The notes below the pieces were generated by a model. The model saw only the letters and a program-made list of their open reading frames with translations, was not told the DNA's origin and ran no database searches. From Rikenellaceae bacterium (lineage in GTDB: Bacteria; Bacteroidota; Bacteroidia; Bacteroidales; Rikenellaceae): a stretch of 64,000 bases of DNA. Below are positions 50,037 through 59,790 of this stretch, piece by piece. The DNA is taken from NCBI GenBank assembly GCA_015059845.1, contig SUZR01000001.1:1-64000 (forward strand), written 5' to 3'. The position numbers and the translations under genes were made by a program. Numbering within the stretch: position 1 is the first letter of the stretch; each line of letters opens with the position of its first letter.

Positions 50037-52139
50037 ATGGTACGCTATATACTTGAATTTCTGTTTTGCAGTGGTCTGTTTATCGCTCTCTATAAGCTAC
50101 TTATCGAGGAGCGTGTAGCTCACTCGTGGGCTCGCGTGTACCTTGTGGTGGGTATGTTGCTCTCGGCTGTTATTCCTATGCTTGAGCTACCTATCTACCC
50201 TGCCCAGACGCTCTACTACGAGCTTCCGCTGCTTACATTTACCGAGGAGCTACCCGAGTCAACTTCTGCGGCTATGGCCGAGCCTAAAGCACCTGCTATC
50301 GATTGGACGCGCGCATTGTCGATGGTAGCGTGGGGAGTATATCTTATAGTTTGTGGGCTTAACATAGCACGTTTTGTATATAGGTTGTGGGTTATCCGCC
50401 GACTGCGAACTGTCGCAAAATTAACTGTTTATGAGGCTTATACGCTCGCTGAAAGTGAGCGCGTGAATGAGCCGTTCTCGTTCTGGCGAACTATCTTTAT
50501 GAATTATATGTTCTCAGGGCGCGAGCGTGAGCAGATTCTCATTCACGAACGTAGCCACGTCCTCCACCGTCACACTGCCGAGCGCCTTACGCTGGAGCTT
50601 CTGCGCTGTGTGTTCTGGTTTAATCCCTTTGTATGGCTTGCCGCAAATGCGCTTGTTGAGGTGCAGGAGTGGGAGGCTGATAGCGATGTTTTGAATCAAG
50701 GTTACGATGTTTACGAATACAGACAACTCATTTTCCGTCAACTCTTTGGTTATAATGCAGATATAACCTGTGGGTTAAATAGTCAGTTAACTAAAAAACG
50801 TTTCCTTATGATGACAAACTTCAAGAGGGGTAAATTATCCTTCATACGCCTTGGCGTAGCGATTCCTATGGTTATAGCGATGATTTTGGCCTTTGGTGCC
50901 GTGCGTGCCGAGGCGGACGATTCTATGGAGCCCATTGTTCCGACACCTGTTGAGCAAAATCTTCCCGATGAGGAGAAGAGCGAGGTCTATATCTCTGCCG
51001 ATGGCAAGATTATATTTAATGACAAGATTGTAACGCTCGATGAGTTGAAAGCAGAACTTGAGAAGTTACGTGCCGAAAAGGGTACAGATGCTGTGCTTAC
51101 TATCAAGGCTGATAATGCAACAAGACTCATAACTATTCAAGGTGTGAAAGATGTAGCTCGCCAAAGCGGCGTGCTGAAAGTAAAGTATCTCGCTGCCGAG
51201 AATGAGGTTGATAAGGTTTTGCCTCCCATCCCGACAGAGGAGAATGGCATAAAGGTCGTTACCGATATAAGGTCAAAGGTTGCCAAGCATAATCTTTTGA
51301 TGGTATTTATGAATGCTCGTGGTGATATTATGACAACACGCCCCGATGGCAAGGAGGCTATTGTTGGGTTGGATGAGTTAAAGAGTATTGTAAAGCAATT
51401 TGTGGATAATACGGAGTGGGTAAATGGTGAATTAAAGCAGAAGAATCCCAACTATTCAAGTTTCCGTTGGAGATATTATAAAGTCGGTAATGGTACATTC
51501 AGACACTCGGAGAGTAATGGTATCGTTTCAGTTCAAACCACACTTGATGTCGATGCGGAAAAGTATTTGGCTTTACATTCGGCTATTACTCAGGCCTTTG
51601 CGGAGCTAAGAGAGGAATTGGCGCAATATCATTTTAGCAAGTCGTTTGCGTCGCTTAGTGATGTGGAGCGTAGTTTTGTGACACAGGCTATACCTATTAA
51701 GGTGAGTGAGGCGGAGCCGCAAAAGATTAAACAGGCTTCAAATGCCAATATACCACGGCCTAAGGATTTATTTAAGGATGCCGATGCTGGTGACATTCCG
51801 TTGGGAACATATCGTCCCATAGGTTTTGATACGAAGCGCGAATGGACAAAGGTAGATGGAGAAACCGCCGAGAAGATTAGTCGAGGTATTCCTACGTTTA
51901 TTTTCAAGAGTGATACGCAGTTGGAGGTTATTACGCCTGTCGAGGTAGATTTTGTAAAGGCTGGATTGTACTCATATAGCGTTGCCAATGGTAAATTGCA
52001 TTTAAAGGGCGCAAACGAATACACCTTCCCCTGCCAAATCCGCTATTGTGGAACTGATTACGATATACATTTAGGTGTTGATACTGAGATGTATGGCGTG
52101 AAATTTAAGAAAATAATCTTGATAAAGAGTGATAAATAA
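50037..52139 (+). CDS. blaR1: M56-family BlaR1-like sensor protease with ExbD-like domains
   Basis: A 700-residue membrane protein. Four N-terminal membrane segments flank a zinc-protease site HERSH (170-174) with EWEAD near 211-215 (third ligand), as in BlaR1/MecR1; a fourth span lies near 270-288. The periplasmic region has two stretches like ExbD: about 315-388 (FNDKIVTLDELKAELEKL, VLTIKADNATRLITIQGVKDVARQSGVLKV) and about 405-565 (GKEAIVGLDELKSIVKQFV ... LREELAQYHFSKSFASLS ... VSEAEPQK). The last 100 residues are unassigned. Such a sensor domain differs from the penicillin-binding type. Signal and target are unknown. Confidence 0.85.
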   Translation: MVRYILEFLFCSGLFIALYKLLIEERVAHSWARVYLVVGMLLSAVIPMLELPIYPAQTLYYELPLLTFTEELPESTSAAMAEPKAPAIDWTRALSMVAWGVYLIVCGLNIARFVYRLWVIRRLRTVAKLTVYEAYTLAESERVNEPFSFWRTIFMNYMFSGREREQILIHERSHVLHRHTAERLTLELLRCVFWFNPFVWLAANALVEVQEWEADSDVLNQGYDVYEYRQLIFRQLFGYNADITCGLNSQLTKKRFLMMTNFKRGKLSFIRLGVAIPMVIAMILAFGAVRAEADDSMEPIVPTPVEQNLPDEEKSEVYISADGKIIFNDKIVTLDELKAELEKLRAEKGTDAVLTIKADNATRLITIQGVKDVARQSGVLKVKYLAAENEVDKVLPPIPTEENGIKVVTDIRSKVAKHNLLMVFMNARGDIMTTRPDGKEAIVGLDELKSIVKQFVDNTEWVNGELKQKNPNYSSFRWRYYKVGNGTFRHSESNGIVSVQTTLDVDAEKYLALHSAITQAFAELREELAQYHFSKSFASLSDVERSFVTQAIPIKVSEAEPQKIKQASNANIPRPKDLFKDADAGDIPLGTYRPIGFDTKREWTKVDGETAEKISRGIPTFIFKSDTQLEVITPVEVDFVKAGLYSYSVANGKLHLKGANEYTFPCQIRYCGTDYDIHLGVDTEMYGVKFKKIILIKSDK

Positions 52140-52160
52140 GAAAATCTCATTAGAGTTGAA

Positions 52161-52197
52161 AAAAGGGTGTCTAACTTTCTGGTTAGCACCCTCTTTT
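52161..52197 (+). terminator. terminator of the blaI-blaR1 operon
   Basis: AGGGTG/CACCCT and CTAAC/GTTAG form an 11-pair stem with one bulged T (52164-52192), followed by CTTTT. Confidence 0.85.
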
Positions 52198-52203
52198 AGA
52201 AAT

Positions 52204-52314
52204 TGTATAACAAGAGCTATTTTGAGGCTGGTCGCAGTTTGAGAAAGCGGAGTTTACTTAACGTAAATGAGCATTTCGAGAACAAGCCAGACGCCAAAAG
52301 AGCCTTGTTATACA
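52204..52314. repeat. 111-base compound palindromic element
   Basis: TGTATAACAAG (52204-52214) pairs perfectly with CTTGTTATACA (52304-52314). Inside, AGCTATTTTGAGGCTGG is opposite CCAGACGCCAAAAGAGC with few mismatches, and the core has TTTAC/GTAAA around TTAAC. The entire intergenic stretch can fold into one long cruciform. It lies between a terminator and the convergent O-methyltransferase gene, with no gene inside. It resembles a palindromic REP/MITE-type unit; no second copy was noticed in this window. Confidence 0.65.
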
Positions 52315-52319
52315 TTTTC

Positions 52320-52955
52320 TTATTTCACGCGAATGATATTTATTCCATCTCGCAGGGGCAGGATAACGCTTTCTACCCTATCATCTTCGACAACCATACG
52401 GTTAAATTCGATAAGCGCCTCGGTGTGACGGTCGTTGTGCGCTACGGGCTGCACAACCTTGCCGTACCAAAGAATATTATCGGCCAGCAATATCGAGCCG
52501 CTATGCACCAAACCCTTATCCATCAGCATATTATAATATGTTGGATACTCGCGTTTGTCACCGTCGATAAAGACCATATCGAACTGCTTACCGAGCTTCG
52601 GCGCAATCTCCAATGCCGAGCCTATATGCATACAAATCTTGTGGCCGTGCGGCGAGCGGTCAAAAAACGACTGCGCCAACGACTCCAACTCGTCATCCAC
52701 CTCGCAGGTGTCAATCGTCGCACCCTCCTCCAGACCTGCCGCCATACATAGCGCTGAGTAACCCGTAAAAGTACCAATCTCCAGAATACTCTTCGGGCGG
52801 AACATCTTAACCAGCAGCTCCAGCAACTTACCCTGAATATGCCCCGAAATCATACGGGGATTCAGCACGCGCAGATGCGTTTCGCGGTCCAGCTCGCGCA
52901 AGAGGGCATCCTCGGCTGAGGAGTTTTCGTGAATATATTTTTCGAGTAAATCCAT
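52320..52955 (-). CDS. class I SAM-dependent O-methyltransferase
   Basis: A 211-residue enzyme of the catechol/caffeoyl-CoA O-methyltransferase family. SAM-binding motif SILEIGTFTGYSALCMAAGL near residue 58, metal site DMVFIDGDKREYPTYY near 127 and LLADNILWYGKVV near 158. It starts 3 bases after the M16 peptidase gene, the end of a six-gene minus-strand operon. Methyl acceptor unknown. Confidence 0.9.
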   Translation of the reverse strand: MDLLEKYIHENSSAEDALLRELDRETHLRVLNPRMISGHIQGKLLELLVKMFRPKSILEIGTFTGYSALCMAAGLEEGATIDTCEVDDELESLAQSFFDRSPHGHKICMHIGSALEIAPKLGKQFDMVFIDGDKREYPTYYNMLMDKGLVHSGSILLADNILWYGKVVQPVAHNDRHTEALIEFNRMVVEDDRVESVILPLRDGINIIRVK

Positions 52956-52958
52956 AAT

Positions 52959-54176
52959 TTATTGATATATAAGCGTTGAGGTCCGTGAGAAAATCTCCTT
53001 GGCAACCTCCGCAATCTGTTTTGCCGTTACGGCCGACACTTTGCGGTACACCTCCTCGAGGGTATCTATCTCGTCGTGAACAAGGTAGCTCTTGCCAGCA
53101 CCCAACATATAACCCTCGTTATTCTCCATCGAGATGGCCATCTGCGCCAGGAACTGACGCTTAATCATCGCTATCTGGCGTGTGGTGAGGACGTTTGTGC
53201 GCAATGCCTGTAACTCCTTGTCTATCAGCTCGCGGCACAGGTCGGCATTGTGGTGGTCGGAGCTGAAGTAGATGGCTACCATACCGCAGTCGTTGTATGG
53301 CGTATATATCGCCTCGGTGTTGTACGACAGACCGTTCTTCTCGCGCAGAACAGTGTTGAGGCGCGAGTTAGCAGATGGGCCACCCAAAATATTTACCAGC
53401 AACGACAACGGCAGGCGTTTGTCATCGTTTATATCGTATGCGCGTGCGCCTATGATGCAGTGCGTCTGGTGGGTGTGCTTGTTTACCACCCTCTCGAATG
53501 GCTCAACTGCTTGTGGGGCAATGCGTTTGAAGCTACGCGCGGTGGATGGTTGCTCGGAAAGATACTTTGCAACAATGCCCTGCACGCTCTTAACCGACAT
53601 ATTGCCTATTGACGAGAAAACCATCTCATCGGTCGTATGCGTGCGTGCAACAAAACGCTTGATGCTCTCCGAGGTATGGTGCATCAGAGCCGCCTTTGTA
53701 CCGAGGATGTTGTGCCCCAGCTCCGAGCCTGCGAAGATAAGGTCCTCGAAGGTGTCAAAAATCATATCGGCAGGTGAATCCTTGTAGGTATTTATCTCAT
53801 CTACAATAACTTCGCGCTCCTTTTGCAGTTCGTGCTCGGGGAATGTCGAGTTAAAGGCCACATCGGCTATCAACTCCACCGCCTTCGAGAAATCCGAGCG
53901 CAGTGTTGTTGCGTGAATTGTGGTATCCTCCTTTGTGGTGTATGCGTTCAGCTCGCCACCGCGATTCTCCAAGCGGCAGTTTATCTGGTATGCCTTACGG
54001 CGCTTTGTACCCTTGAAAATGGCGTGCTCGGTAAAGTGAGCAAGGCCATACTCATCTCGGTTCTCGTCGCGGGTGCCTGCATTTACAACCAATGCGCAGT
54101 GTGTAACACTGCTACGCACCTGACGATGAATTCCCTTTATTCCGTTGGGTAGTATATATGTTTCAAACTCCTTCAC
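52959..54176 (-). CDS. M16-family zinc metallopeptidase
   Basis: A 405-residue single-chain M16 peptidase. Inverted zinc motif HFTEH (residues about 47-51) and downstream Glu near 120 in KEREVIVDEINTYKD. M16 enzymes of this size process peptides or protein signals in the cytoplasm or periplasm; there is no signal peptide here. Second from the end of the dapB-to-O-methyltransferase operon, 1 base after uvrA. The substrate is unknown. Confidence 0.93.
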   Translation of the reverse strand: MKEFETYILPNGIKGIHRQVRSSVTHCALVVNAGTRDENRDEYGLAHFTEHAIFKGTKRRKAYQINCRLENRGGELNAYTTKEDTTIHATTLRSDFSKAVELIADVAFNSTFPEHELQKEREVIVDEINTYKDSPADMIFDTFEDLIFAGSELGHNILGTKAALMHHTSESIKRFVARTHTTDEMVFSSIGNMSVKSVQGIVAKYLSEQPSTARSFKRIAPQAVEPFERVVNKHTHQTHCIIGARAYDINDDKRLPLSLLVNILGGPSANSRLNTVLREKNGLSYNTEAIYTPYNDCGMVAIYFSSDHHNADLCRELIDKELQALRTNVLTTRQIAMIKRQFLAQMAISMENNEGYMLGAGKSYLVHDEIDTLEEVYRKVSAVTAKQIAEVAKEIFSRTSTLIYQ

Positions 54177-54177
54177 T

Positions 54178-56970
54178 CTATTGCTTGTTATGCTCCTTTA
54201 GGAAGCGGCCCGTGTAACTCTCGGCGCACTGCTCCAAATCCTGTGGTGTGCCCTCAAAGACTATGTTGCCTCCCCTATCACCCGCCTCTGGGCCGAGGTC
54301 GATAATCCAATCGGCACACTTTATCACCTCCATATTATGCTCCACGATAACGATAGTGTGTCCGTTGGCAATCAATGCGTTAAATGCACGCAGAAGGCGG
54401 TTTATATCGTGGAAGTGAAGACCCGTTGTCGGCTCATCGAAGATGAACATTATCTGTCGCTGCTCGTTGTCCTTCGAGAGGAATGATGCTAACTTCACGC
54501 GCTGGCTCTCACCACCTGAAAGTGTCGAAGATGATTGTCCCAGACGGATGTATCCCAATCCCACATCCTGCAACGGCTGCAGGCGCTCCACAATACGGCG
54601 GCAGGTGGCGTTGCCCTTATCCTCCGAGAAGAAGGCAATGGCATCGTCAACACTCATCTCGAGCGTGTCGTAAATGTTCTTACCGCGATATTTTATCTCC
54701 AGAATTTCATCCTTGAAACGCTTGCCGTGGCACGCATCGCACACCAGCTCCACGTCGGCCATAAACTGCATACTCACCTTGATAACGCCCTCACCCTGAC
54801 ACTCTTCGCAACGGCCTCCCGCCACGTTGAATGAGAATGATGCGGCCGTAAGACCCGTATGCACGGCCTGCGGCTGGTCGGCATAAAGTTTTCGTATCTC
54901 GTCGTATGCCTTAAGATAAGTTACGGGATTTGAGCGTGATGACTTACCGATAGGATTCTGGTCAACAATCTCCACCGACTTCAACATATTTATATCGCCC
55001 TCCAAGCCATCGTGGTCACCCGGCTTCTGTCCTGTGTCAAAGAGGTGACGTCGCAATGCAGGATAGAGAATCCCCTTTGCAAGTGTAGATTTTCCACTGC
55101 CACTCACACCCGTAATACAGGTCATAACTCCCAGCGGAATACGCACGTCGATATTCTTGAGGTTATTCTCTCGAGCGCCCTTGATTGTAATGGCGTTGCT
55201 CCATCCGCGCGCCGTTGTAGGCACCTCTATCGAACGTCGATGGGCCAGATAATCGGCTGTAAGGCTGTTTTTAGCCTTCTGCAGACCCTTGAGCGGACCG
55301 TTGTATATAATCTCTCCACCCAACTCACCGGCACGAGGTCCAACATCTACAATATGGTCGGCAGCACGTATAACCTCCTCCTCGTGCTCAACGACAATAA
55401 CCGTGTTGCCAATATCGCGCAACTGCTTCAAAACCTTTATCAGTCGGTGTGTGTCGCGCGGGTGCAGACCGATACTCGGCTCATCCAGAATATATAACGA
55501 ACCCACAAGGTTGCTACCCAGCGATGTTGAGAGGTTGATGCGCTGACTCTCACCACCCGACAGCGTTGATGACAGACGGTCGAGCGTAAGATATCCCAGT
55601 CCCACATCCGACAGGTATGCCAGACGATTGCGAATCTCGGTAAGGATACGAGCTGCGGTCTTTGTGTCGTGGTCGTCAAGTGGTAGATTGTCGAAGAACT
55701 TTATTAGCTCATCAACAGTCATCGCAACCACCTCGGCTATATTTTTACCACCAACCTTTACATATAGAGCCTCCTTTTTTAGGCGGCTGCCACCGCACGC
55801 ATAGCAGGTAGTCTTACCCGTATAACGGGCCTTCATCACGCGGAATTGAATCTTACGGCGCTCGCTCTCAATATAATCGAAGAAGGCATTAAGACCGTAG
55901 AAATACTCATTTCCCGTCCATAGCAACTGCTTCTGCTCGGGCGTAAGGGCGTAGTATGGCTCGTGTATGGGGAAGTTGAATTGGTGTGCGTGTTCGATAA
56001 GTTGCTCTTTCCATTTCTTCATCGTAGCACCACGCCAGCAGACGATAGCATCTTCGTATATAGTCTTGCTCTTGTCGGGAATAACAAGGTCGGCGTCAAT
56101 ACCAACCGTCTTGCCATAACCCTCACATACGGGGCAGGCACCAATAGGATTGTTAAAGCTGAAGAGATGCTCCGTAGGCTGCTCGAACTCTATGCCGTCA
56201 GCCTCAAAGCGAGCCGAGAACTCGCGCTCGTTCTCCTCAATAACCACCTGACAAACATCTTCACCATAGCTGTAGGCTCGTGCCACAGAGTCGCGCAGGC
56301 GCAGCATCGTGTCGTCATCCTCGGTTGTTGGACGCAAGCGGTCAACAACGATATCTATCTTATCATTAGGTGTTTCTGCGTTAATCGTTGGCAGAAACTC
56401 CTCTATGGTTATAGCCTGATGATTCACCCACACGCGCATAAAACCATCACTCAAGAGTTGAAGCAGCTTCTCGATGAGGCCCTGATTGTATTTGAGCTTT
56501 ATCGGGGCTGTGATGACAACCCTCCTGTCCATTCCCTGCTCGATGATATACGCAACGACATCATCCACGCCATAGCAACGCACCTCATTTCCCGAGATGG
56601 GAGATATGGTATGCCCTATGCGGGCAAAGAGTAGTTTTAAATAGTCGTATATCTCGGTTGTTGTACCTACCGTTGAGCGGGGATTGCGTGTGTTGACCTT
56701 TTGTTCGATGGCGATGGCGGGAGCTATGCCTGAGATGAGGTCCACGTCGGGTTTGTTAATACGTCCCAAGAACTGGCGGGCATAGGCCGAGAGGCTCTCG
56801 ACATAACGACGCTGACCCTCGGCAAAGATAGTGTCGAAGGCGAGGGTTGACTTTCCCGAGCCAGAGAGACCCGTTATAACCGTAAGGGTATTGTGCGGAA
56901 TGGTAACATCCACATTCTTAAGGTTATGAACACGCGCCCCCTTGATATATATTGCTTTGTCTTGTGACAT
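54178..56970 (-). CDS. uvrA: excinuclease ABC subunit A (UvrA)
   Basis: A 930-residue DNA-damage recognition ATPase. Two ABC units: Walker A GLSGSGKSTLAFDT near residue 33 and GVSGSGKSTLAKG near 630. Signatures LSGGESQR occur twice. Zinc knuckles CPVCEGYGK near 280, CYACGGSRL near 395 and CEECQGEG...CDACHGKRF near 735-765. Transcribed between yigZ and the M16 peptidase. No LexA box identified. Confidence 0.97.
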   Translation of the reverse strand: MSQDKAIYIKGARVHNLKNVDVTIPHNTLTVITGLSGSGKSTLAFDTIFAEGQRRYVESLSAYARQFLGRINKPDVDLISGIAPAIAIEQKVNTRNPRSTVGTTTEIYDYLKLLFARIGHTISPISGNEVRCYGVDDVVAYIIEQGMDRRVVITAPIKLKYNQGLIEKLLQLLSDGFMRVWVNHQAITIEEFLPTINAETPNDKIDIVVDRLRPTTEDDDTMLRLRDSVARAYSYGEDVCQVVIEENEREFSARFEADGIEFEQPTEHLFSFNNPIGACPVCEGYGKTVGIDADLVIPDKSKTIYEDAIVCWRGATMKKWKEQLIEHAHQFNFPIHEPYYALTPEQKQLLWTGNEYFYGLNAFFDYIESERRKIQFRVMKARYTGKTTCYACGGSRLKKEALYVKVGGKNIAEVVAMTVDELIKFFDNLPLDDHDTKTAARILTEIRNRLAYLSDVGLGYLTLDRLSSTLSGGESQRINLSTSLGSNLVGSLYILDEPSIGLHPRDTHRLIKVLKQLRDIGNTVIVVEHEEEVIRAADHIVDVGPRAGELGGEIIYNGPLKGLQKAKNSLTADYLAHRRSIEVPTTARGWSNAITIKGARENNLKNIDVRIPLGVMTCITGVSGSGKSTLAKGILYPALRRHLFDTGQKPGDHDGLEGDINMLKSVEIVDQNPIGKSSRSNPVTYLKAYDEIRKLYADQPQAVHTGLTAASFSFNVAGGRCEECQGEGVIKVSMQFMADVELVCDACHGKRFKDEILEIKYRGKNIYDTLEMSVDDAIAFFSEDKGNATCRRIVERLQPLQDVGLGYIRLGQSSSTLSGGESQRVKLASFLSKDNEQRQIMFIFDEPTTGLHFHDINRLLRAFNALIANGHTIVIVEHNMEVIKCADWIIDLGPEAGDRGGNIVFEGTPQDLEQCAESYTGRFLKEHNKQ

Positions 56971-57000
56971 CTCTTTACTTGTTAGCTTGTTTGTCCTTAA

Positions 57001-57612
57001 CTACTCCAATACATCCACCGTGGCACCCTCCACCTTCTTCAGGCGGCCTAATACGATATCAGCCTTACTGTTGCGCACCGAGAGAGTCATCGAACAGAGG
57101 TTGTCAAAAATCTGCTCTTCGATTGTAGGTTGCTCCTCCTTGATGATGCGCATAACATCGTTCATCACCACATACGAATAGTCAATTTTTATGCGTGTGT
57201 CAACGGTTCGTTCAACGATTTTAGCTGCATCCAATGCCGCTGCTGCCGACTCCTTATAGGCTGCAATCAACCCCGGGACACCAAGCTTTGTACCGCCAAA
57301 ATAACGTACCACAACGATAAGACAGTTTGTAATCTCGCGCGATAGCAGCTGGCCGAGGATAGGCTTTCCTGCCGTACTTGACGGCTCGCCATCGTCATTG
57401 GCGCGAAAACGCTCACCAAATGGGCCTAAACGCCAAGCATAGCAGTGATGCGTCGCATCGTAATATTTCTTACGCAGCGGCTCAAGGTAGGCAGCAATCT
57501 CCTCCTCACTCTCAACGTGGAACGCATAGCAGAGAAATTTACTGCTACGCTCCTTGAAGATTGCCTCCGAATTACCCTCAATGGTTAGATAACTATCTTT
57601 AATCTGCTCCAC
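57001..57612 (-). CDS. yigZ: YigZ/IMPACT-family protein
   Basis: A 203-residue protein of the IMPACT N-terminal (UPF0029) family. Markers: HHCYAWRLGPFGERFRANDDGEPSSTAGKPILGQL near residue 55-90 and VVVRYFGGTKLGVPGLIAAYKESA near 100. The C-terminus has a DUF1949-like ferredoxin fold. Relatives affect translation stress responses in eukaryotes; bacterial function is unclear. Within the dapB operon, 11 bases after lepB and 30 before uvrA. Confidence 0.92.
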   Translation of the reverse strand: MEQIKDSYLTIEGNSEAIFKERSSKFLCYAFHVESEEEIAAYLEPLRKKYYDATHHCYAWRLGPFGERFRANDDGEPSSTAGKPILGQLLSREITNCLIVVVRYFGGTKLGVPGLIAAYKESAAAALDAAKIVERTVDTRIKIDYSYVVMNDVMRIIKEEQPTIEEQIFDNLCSMTLSVRNSKADIVLGRLKKVEGATVDVLE

Positions 57613-57623
57613 CCGACTTTGGT

Positions 57624-58973
57624 TTATCGTACTTTCGTGAATATACGCTTCCAGCGAATATTTGCGGGGAAGCTCTTGTTCTGGTCTGATGACATCCAGA
57701 TGAATGAGGCCTTACCTACTACGTGGTCCTCGGGAACAAAGCCCCAGTAACGCGAGTCGGCCGAGTTGTGGCGGTTGTCGCCCATCATCCAGTAGTAGTT
57801 CATCTTGAAGGTGTAGGATGTAGCCTTCTCTCCATTGATGTAGTATGCGCCATCGCGCACCTCCACATCGTTATTCTCGTAAACATTTATAACTCGCTCA
57901 TACAGAGGCCACGTATCCTCGTTAAGTTCGATGGTTGCACCTGCTGCGGGAATCCACAGTGGACCCATATTGTCGGCCGTCCAGGCGTAGTGGTCACTAT
58001 GTGGGAAGCAGGGCTCCTCGGCAGTGTAACGCTCAACGCTGATGACGTTGTCCATCTTCAACATCTGCTTCACCATCTGCTCAGTAAGAGGCGAGAAGTA
58101 GTAATTGCCATTACCCGACATCTCTGTAATTCCCATATTATCAATGGCGTATGCCGAGAATGGAGATGATGTGCGTATCGTATAGCAATACTGCTTTTCG
58201 GGAATCTGCTCCTGAGGCTTGCCGTTGATGAATAGCTCCGTATCAACAATCTTTATCGTATCGCCAGGCAACGCAACACAACGCTTGATGTAGTTCTCGC
58301 GCTTATCTACGGGGCGAGAGATTATGGTGTACTCCTTATCCAACTCCTCACGACCGCGCTTGTCGCCATACTCGGCCTGATACTCGCGCAAAACATCGTA
58401 ATATGTTACGGCTTGATTTTCCAGCAGCACGGTATCGCCTGCGGGGAAGTTGAAGACTACAACATCGTTACGCTCGATATCGCGCAAACCCTTCAGACGC
58501 TTGTATGGCCACTTAATGGCCTCGCTGAAAGACTTCTTGGTGGTCGAGAGAGGCATTGTGTGGTGTACAAACGGGAACGAGATAGGTGTATTGGGCATTT
58601 TTGGACCATAGGTGACTTTGCTTACATACAAGTAATCGCCTACCAGCAATGTCTTCTCCATCGAAGATGAGGGAATCACATACATCTGGAAGAAGAAGAT
58701 GTGGATGATACTCGCCACAACCGTAGCAAAGACAATGGCATTAACCCACTCGTATATACTACGATATGTGGAACTCTTCTCGCACATAGCCTCGTTCTTG
58801 CTCCAAACATAGCGGTAGAAATATTTTGAGATATAGAGGTCGTAGATGACCACCACGCCGAGCAGTAGCCACCAATTACCTGTCCACACCACAAACCACA
58901 ATATGTATAGTATGGATACAAGAGTGAATCCTACCCATTTGTTGCCGAAAAATTCTTTTATCTTATTCATCAT
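57624..58973 (-). CDS. lepB: signal peptidase I
   Basis: A 449-residue membrane peptidase that removes signal peptides after export. Three hydrophobic N-terminal segments (residues about 12-29, 33-50 and 78-95), catalytic Ser in IPSSSMEKTLLVGDYL near residue 98, catalytic Lys in ENYIKRCVALPGDTI near 228, and C-terminal MMGDNRHNSADSRYWGFVPEDHVVGKA. It is longer than E. coli LepB, with an inserted domain between the catalytic residues, as usual in Bacteroidales. Cotranscribed with dapB (47 bases). Confidence 0.95.
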   Translation of the reverse strand: MMNKIKEFFGNKWVGFTLVSILYILWFVVWTGNWWLLLGVVVIYDLYISKYFYRYVWSKNEAMCEKSSTYRSIYEWVNAIVFATVVASIIHIFFFQMYVIPSSSMEKTLLVGDYLYVSKVTYGPKMPNTPISFPFVHHTMPLSTTKKSFSEAIKWPYKRLKGLRDIERNDVVVFNFPAGDTVLLENQAVTYYDVLREYQAEYGDKRGREELDKEYTIISRPVDKRENYIKRCVALPGDTIKIVDTELFINGKPQEQIPEKQYCYTIRTSSPFSAYAIDNMGITEMSGNGNYYFSPLTEQMVKQMLKMDNVISVERYTAEEPCFPHSDHYAWTADNMGPLWIPAAGATIELNEDTWPLYERVINVYENNDVEVRDGAYYINGEKATSYTFKMNYYWMMGDNRHNSADSRYWGFVPEDHVVGKASFIWMSSDQNKSFPANIRWKRIFTKVR

Positions 58974-59020
58974 CTGTTAGTTTTCTATATAACGTTCTTG
59001 TCGCCTTTGTAGTGTGCCTA

Positions 59021-59731
59021 TTAAAACAAATCCTCCATCGTGTAGATACCCTGCTTGCCACAGAGGAACTCGGCTGCAACGACAGCTCCCTGAGCCAATG
59101 TGCGGCGATTCTTTATTGAGTGACGAATCTCCAAAACATCATCCTCCGAGGTGTATGTCACCGAGTGGTCACCGGGGGTCTTGCCGATACGCAACGACTC
59201 AATGCTGATAAGCGCAGGGTTGTCTGTCGGCTCATTTATCCAGCCACTCTTACGCTCCACGCGAGAGATGATATCCTCGGCAAGTGTTACGGCGGTACCG
59301 CTCGGCGAGTCCTTCTTCTCAGTGTGGTGGGTTTCAGACATAGTTATCTCATAACCTGGGAATTGATTCATAAGGCGTGCCAACTCTCTGTTCAGACGGA
59401 ACATAAGATTCACACCCAACGAGTAGTTCGATGCGTAGAACATCGCACCACCCTTCTCGCGGCATAGCTCCTGCAGCTCTGCCAGGCGGTCGGTCCATCC
59501 TGTGGTGCCGCTTACTACGGCCGTACCGCACTCCAGACAGGTGCGGATGTTGTTGTAGGCCGTTGTGGGAGTTGTAAACTCGATAGCCACATCTACATTT
59601 GCCAAATTCTCGGCATTGAGGTCTGCGGCGTTGTCGATGTCAATAATAAGGGTTACTTCGTGGCCACGGGCGATGAGTATTTTCTCTATCTCGTGCCCCA
59701 TTTTTCCATATCCTATAATTGCTGCTTTCAT
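59021..59731 (-). CDS. dapB: 4-hydroxy-tetrahydrodipicolinate reductase
   Basis: Reduces hydroxytetrahydrodipicolinate in the lysine/diaminopimelate pathway, giving wall precursor. A 236-residue enzyme with NAD(P) fold IIGYGKMGHEIEKI at the N-terminus, VVSGTTGWTDRL near residue 77, NYSLGVNLMFRLNREL near 104 and the active-site ETHHTEKKDSPSGTA near 135. First gene of a six-gene minus-strand operon. Confidence 0.96.
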   Translation of the reverse strand: MKAAIIGYGKMGHEIEKILIARGHEVTLIIDIDNAADLNAENLANVDVAIEFTTPTTAYNNIRTCLECGTAVVSGTTGWTDRLAELQELCREKGGAMFYASNYSLGVNLMFRLNRELARLMNQFPGYEITMSETHHTEKKDSPSGTAVTLAEDIISRVERKSGWINEPTDNPALISIESLRIGKTPGDHSVTYTSEDDVLEIRHSIKNRRTLAQGAVVAAEFLCGKQGIYTMEDLF

Positions 59732-59782
59732 ACTTTGTGTTGTTGTTATACGCCCCTTGTACGGCGCAAATTAATAATCTCA

Positions 59783-59790
59783 CAAAGATA
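59783..59790 (-). promoter_or_regulatory. -7 promoter element of the dapB operon
   Basis: TATCTTTG on the minus strand, 51 bases before the dapB ATG. It is the only clear promoter for the six-gene unit down to 52320. Confidence 0.6.

Noticed and set aside
52203..52751. Long plus-strand frame across the cruciform and the O-methyltransferase gene
   Set aside because: It runs through the palindromic element and antisense to a clear methyltransferase; no start signal or protein family.
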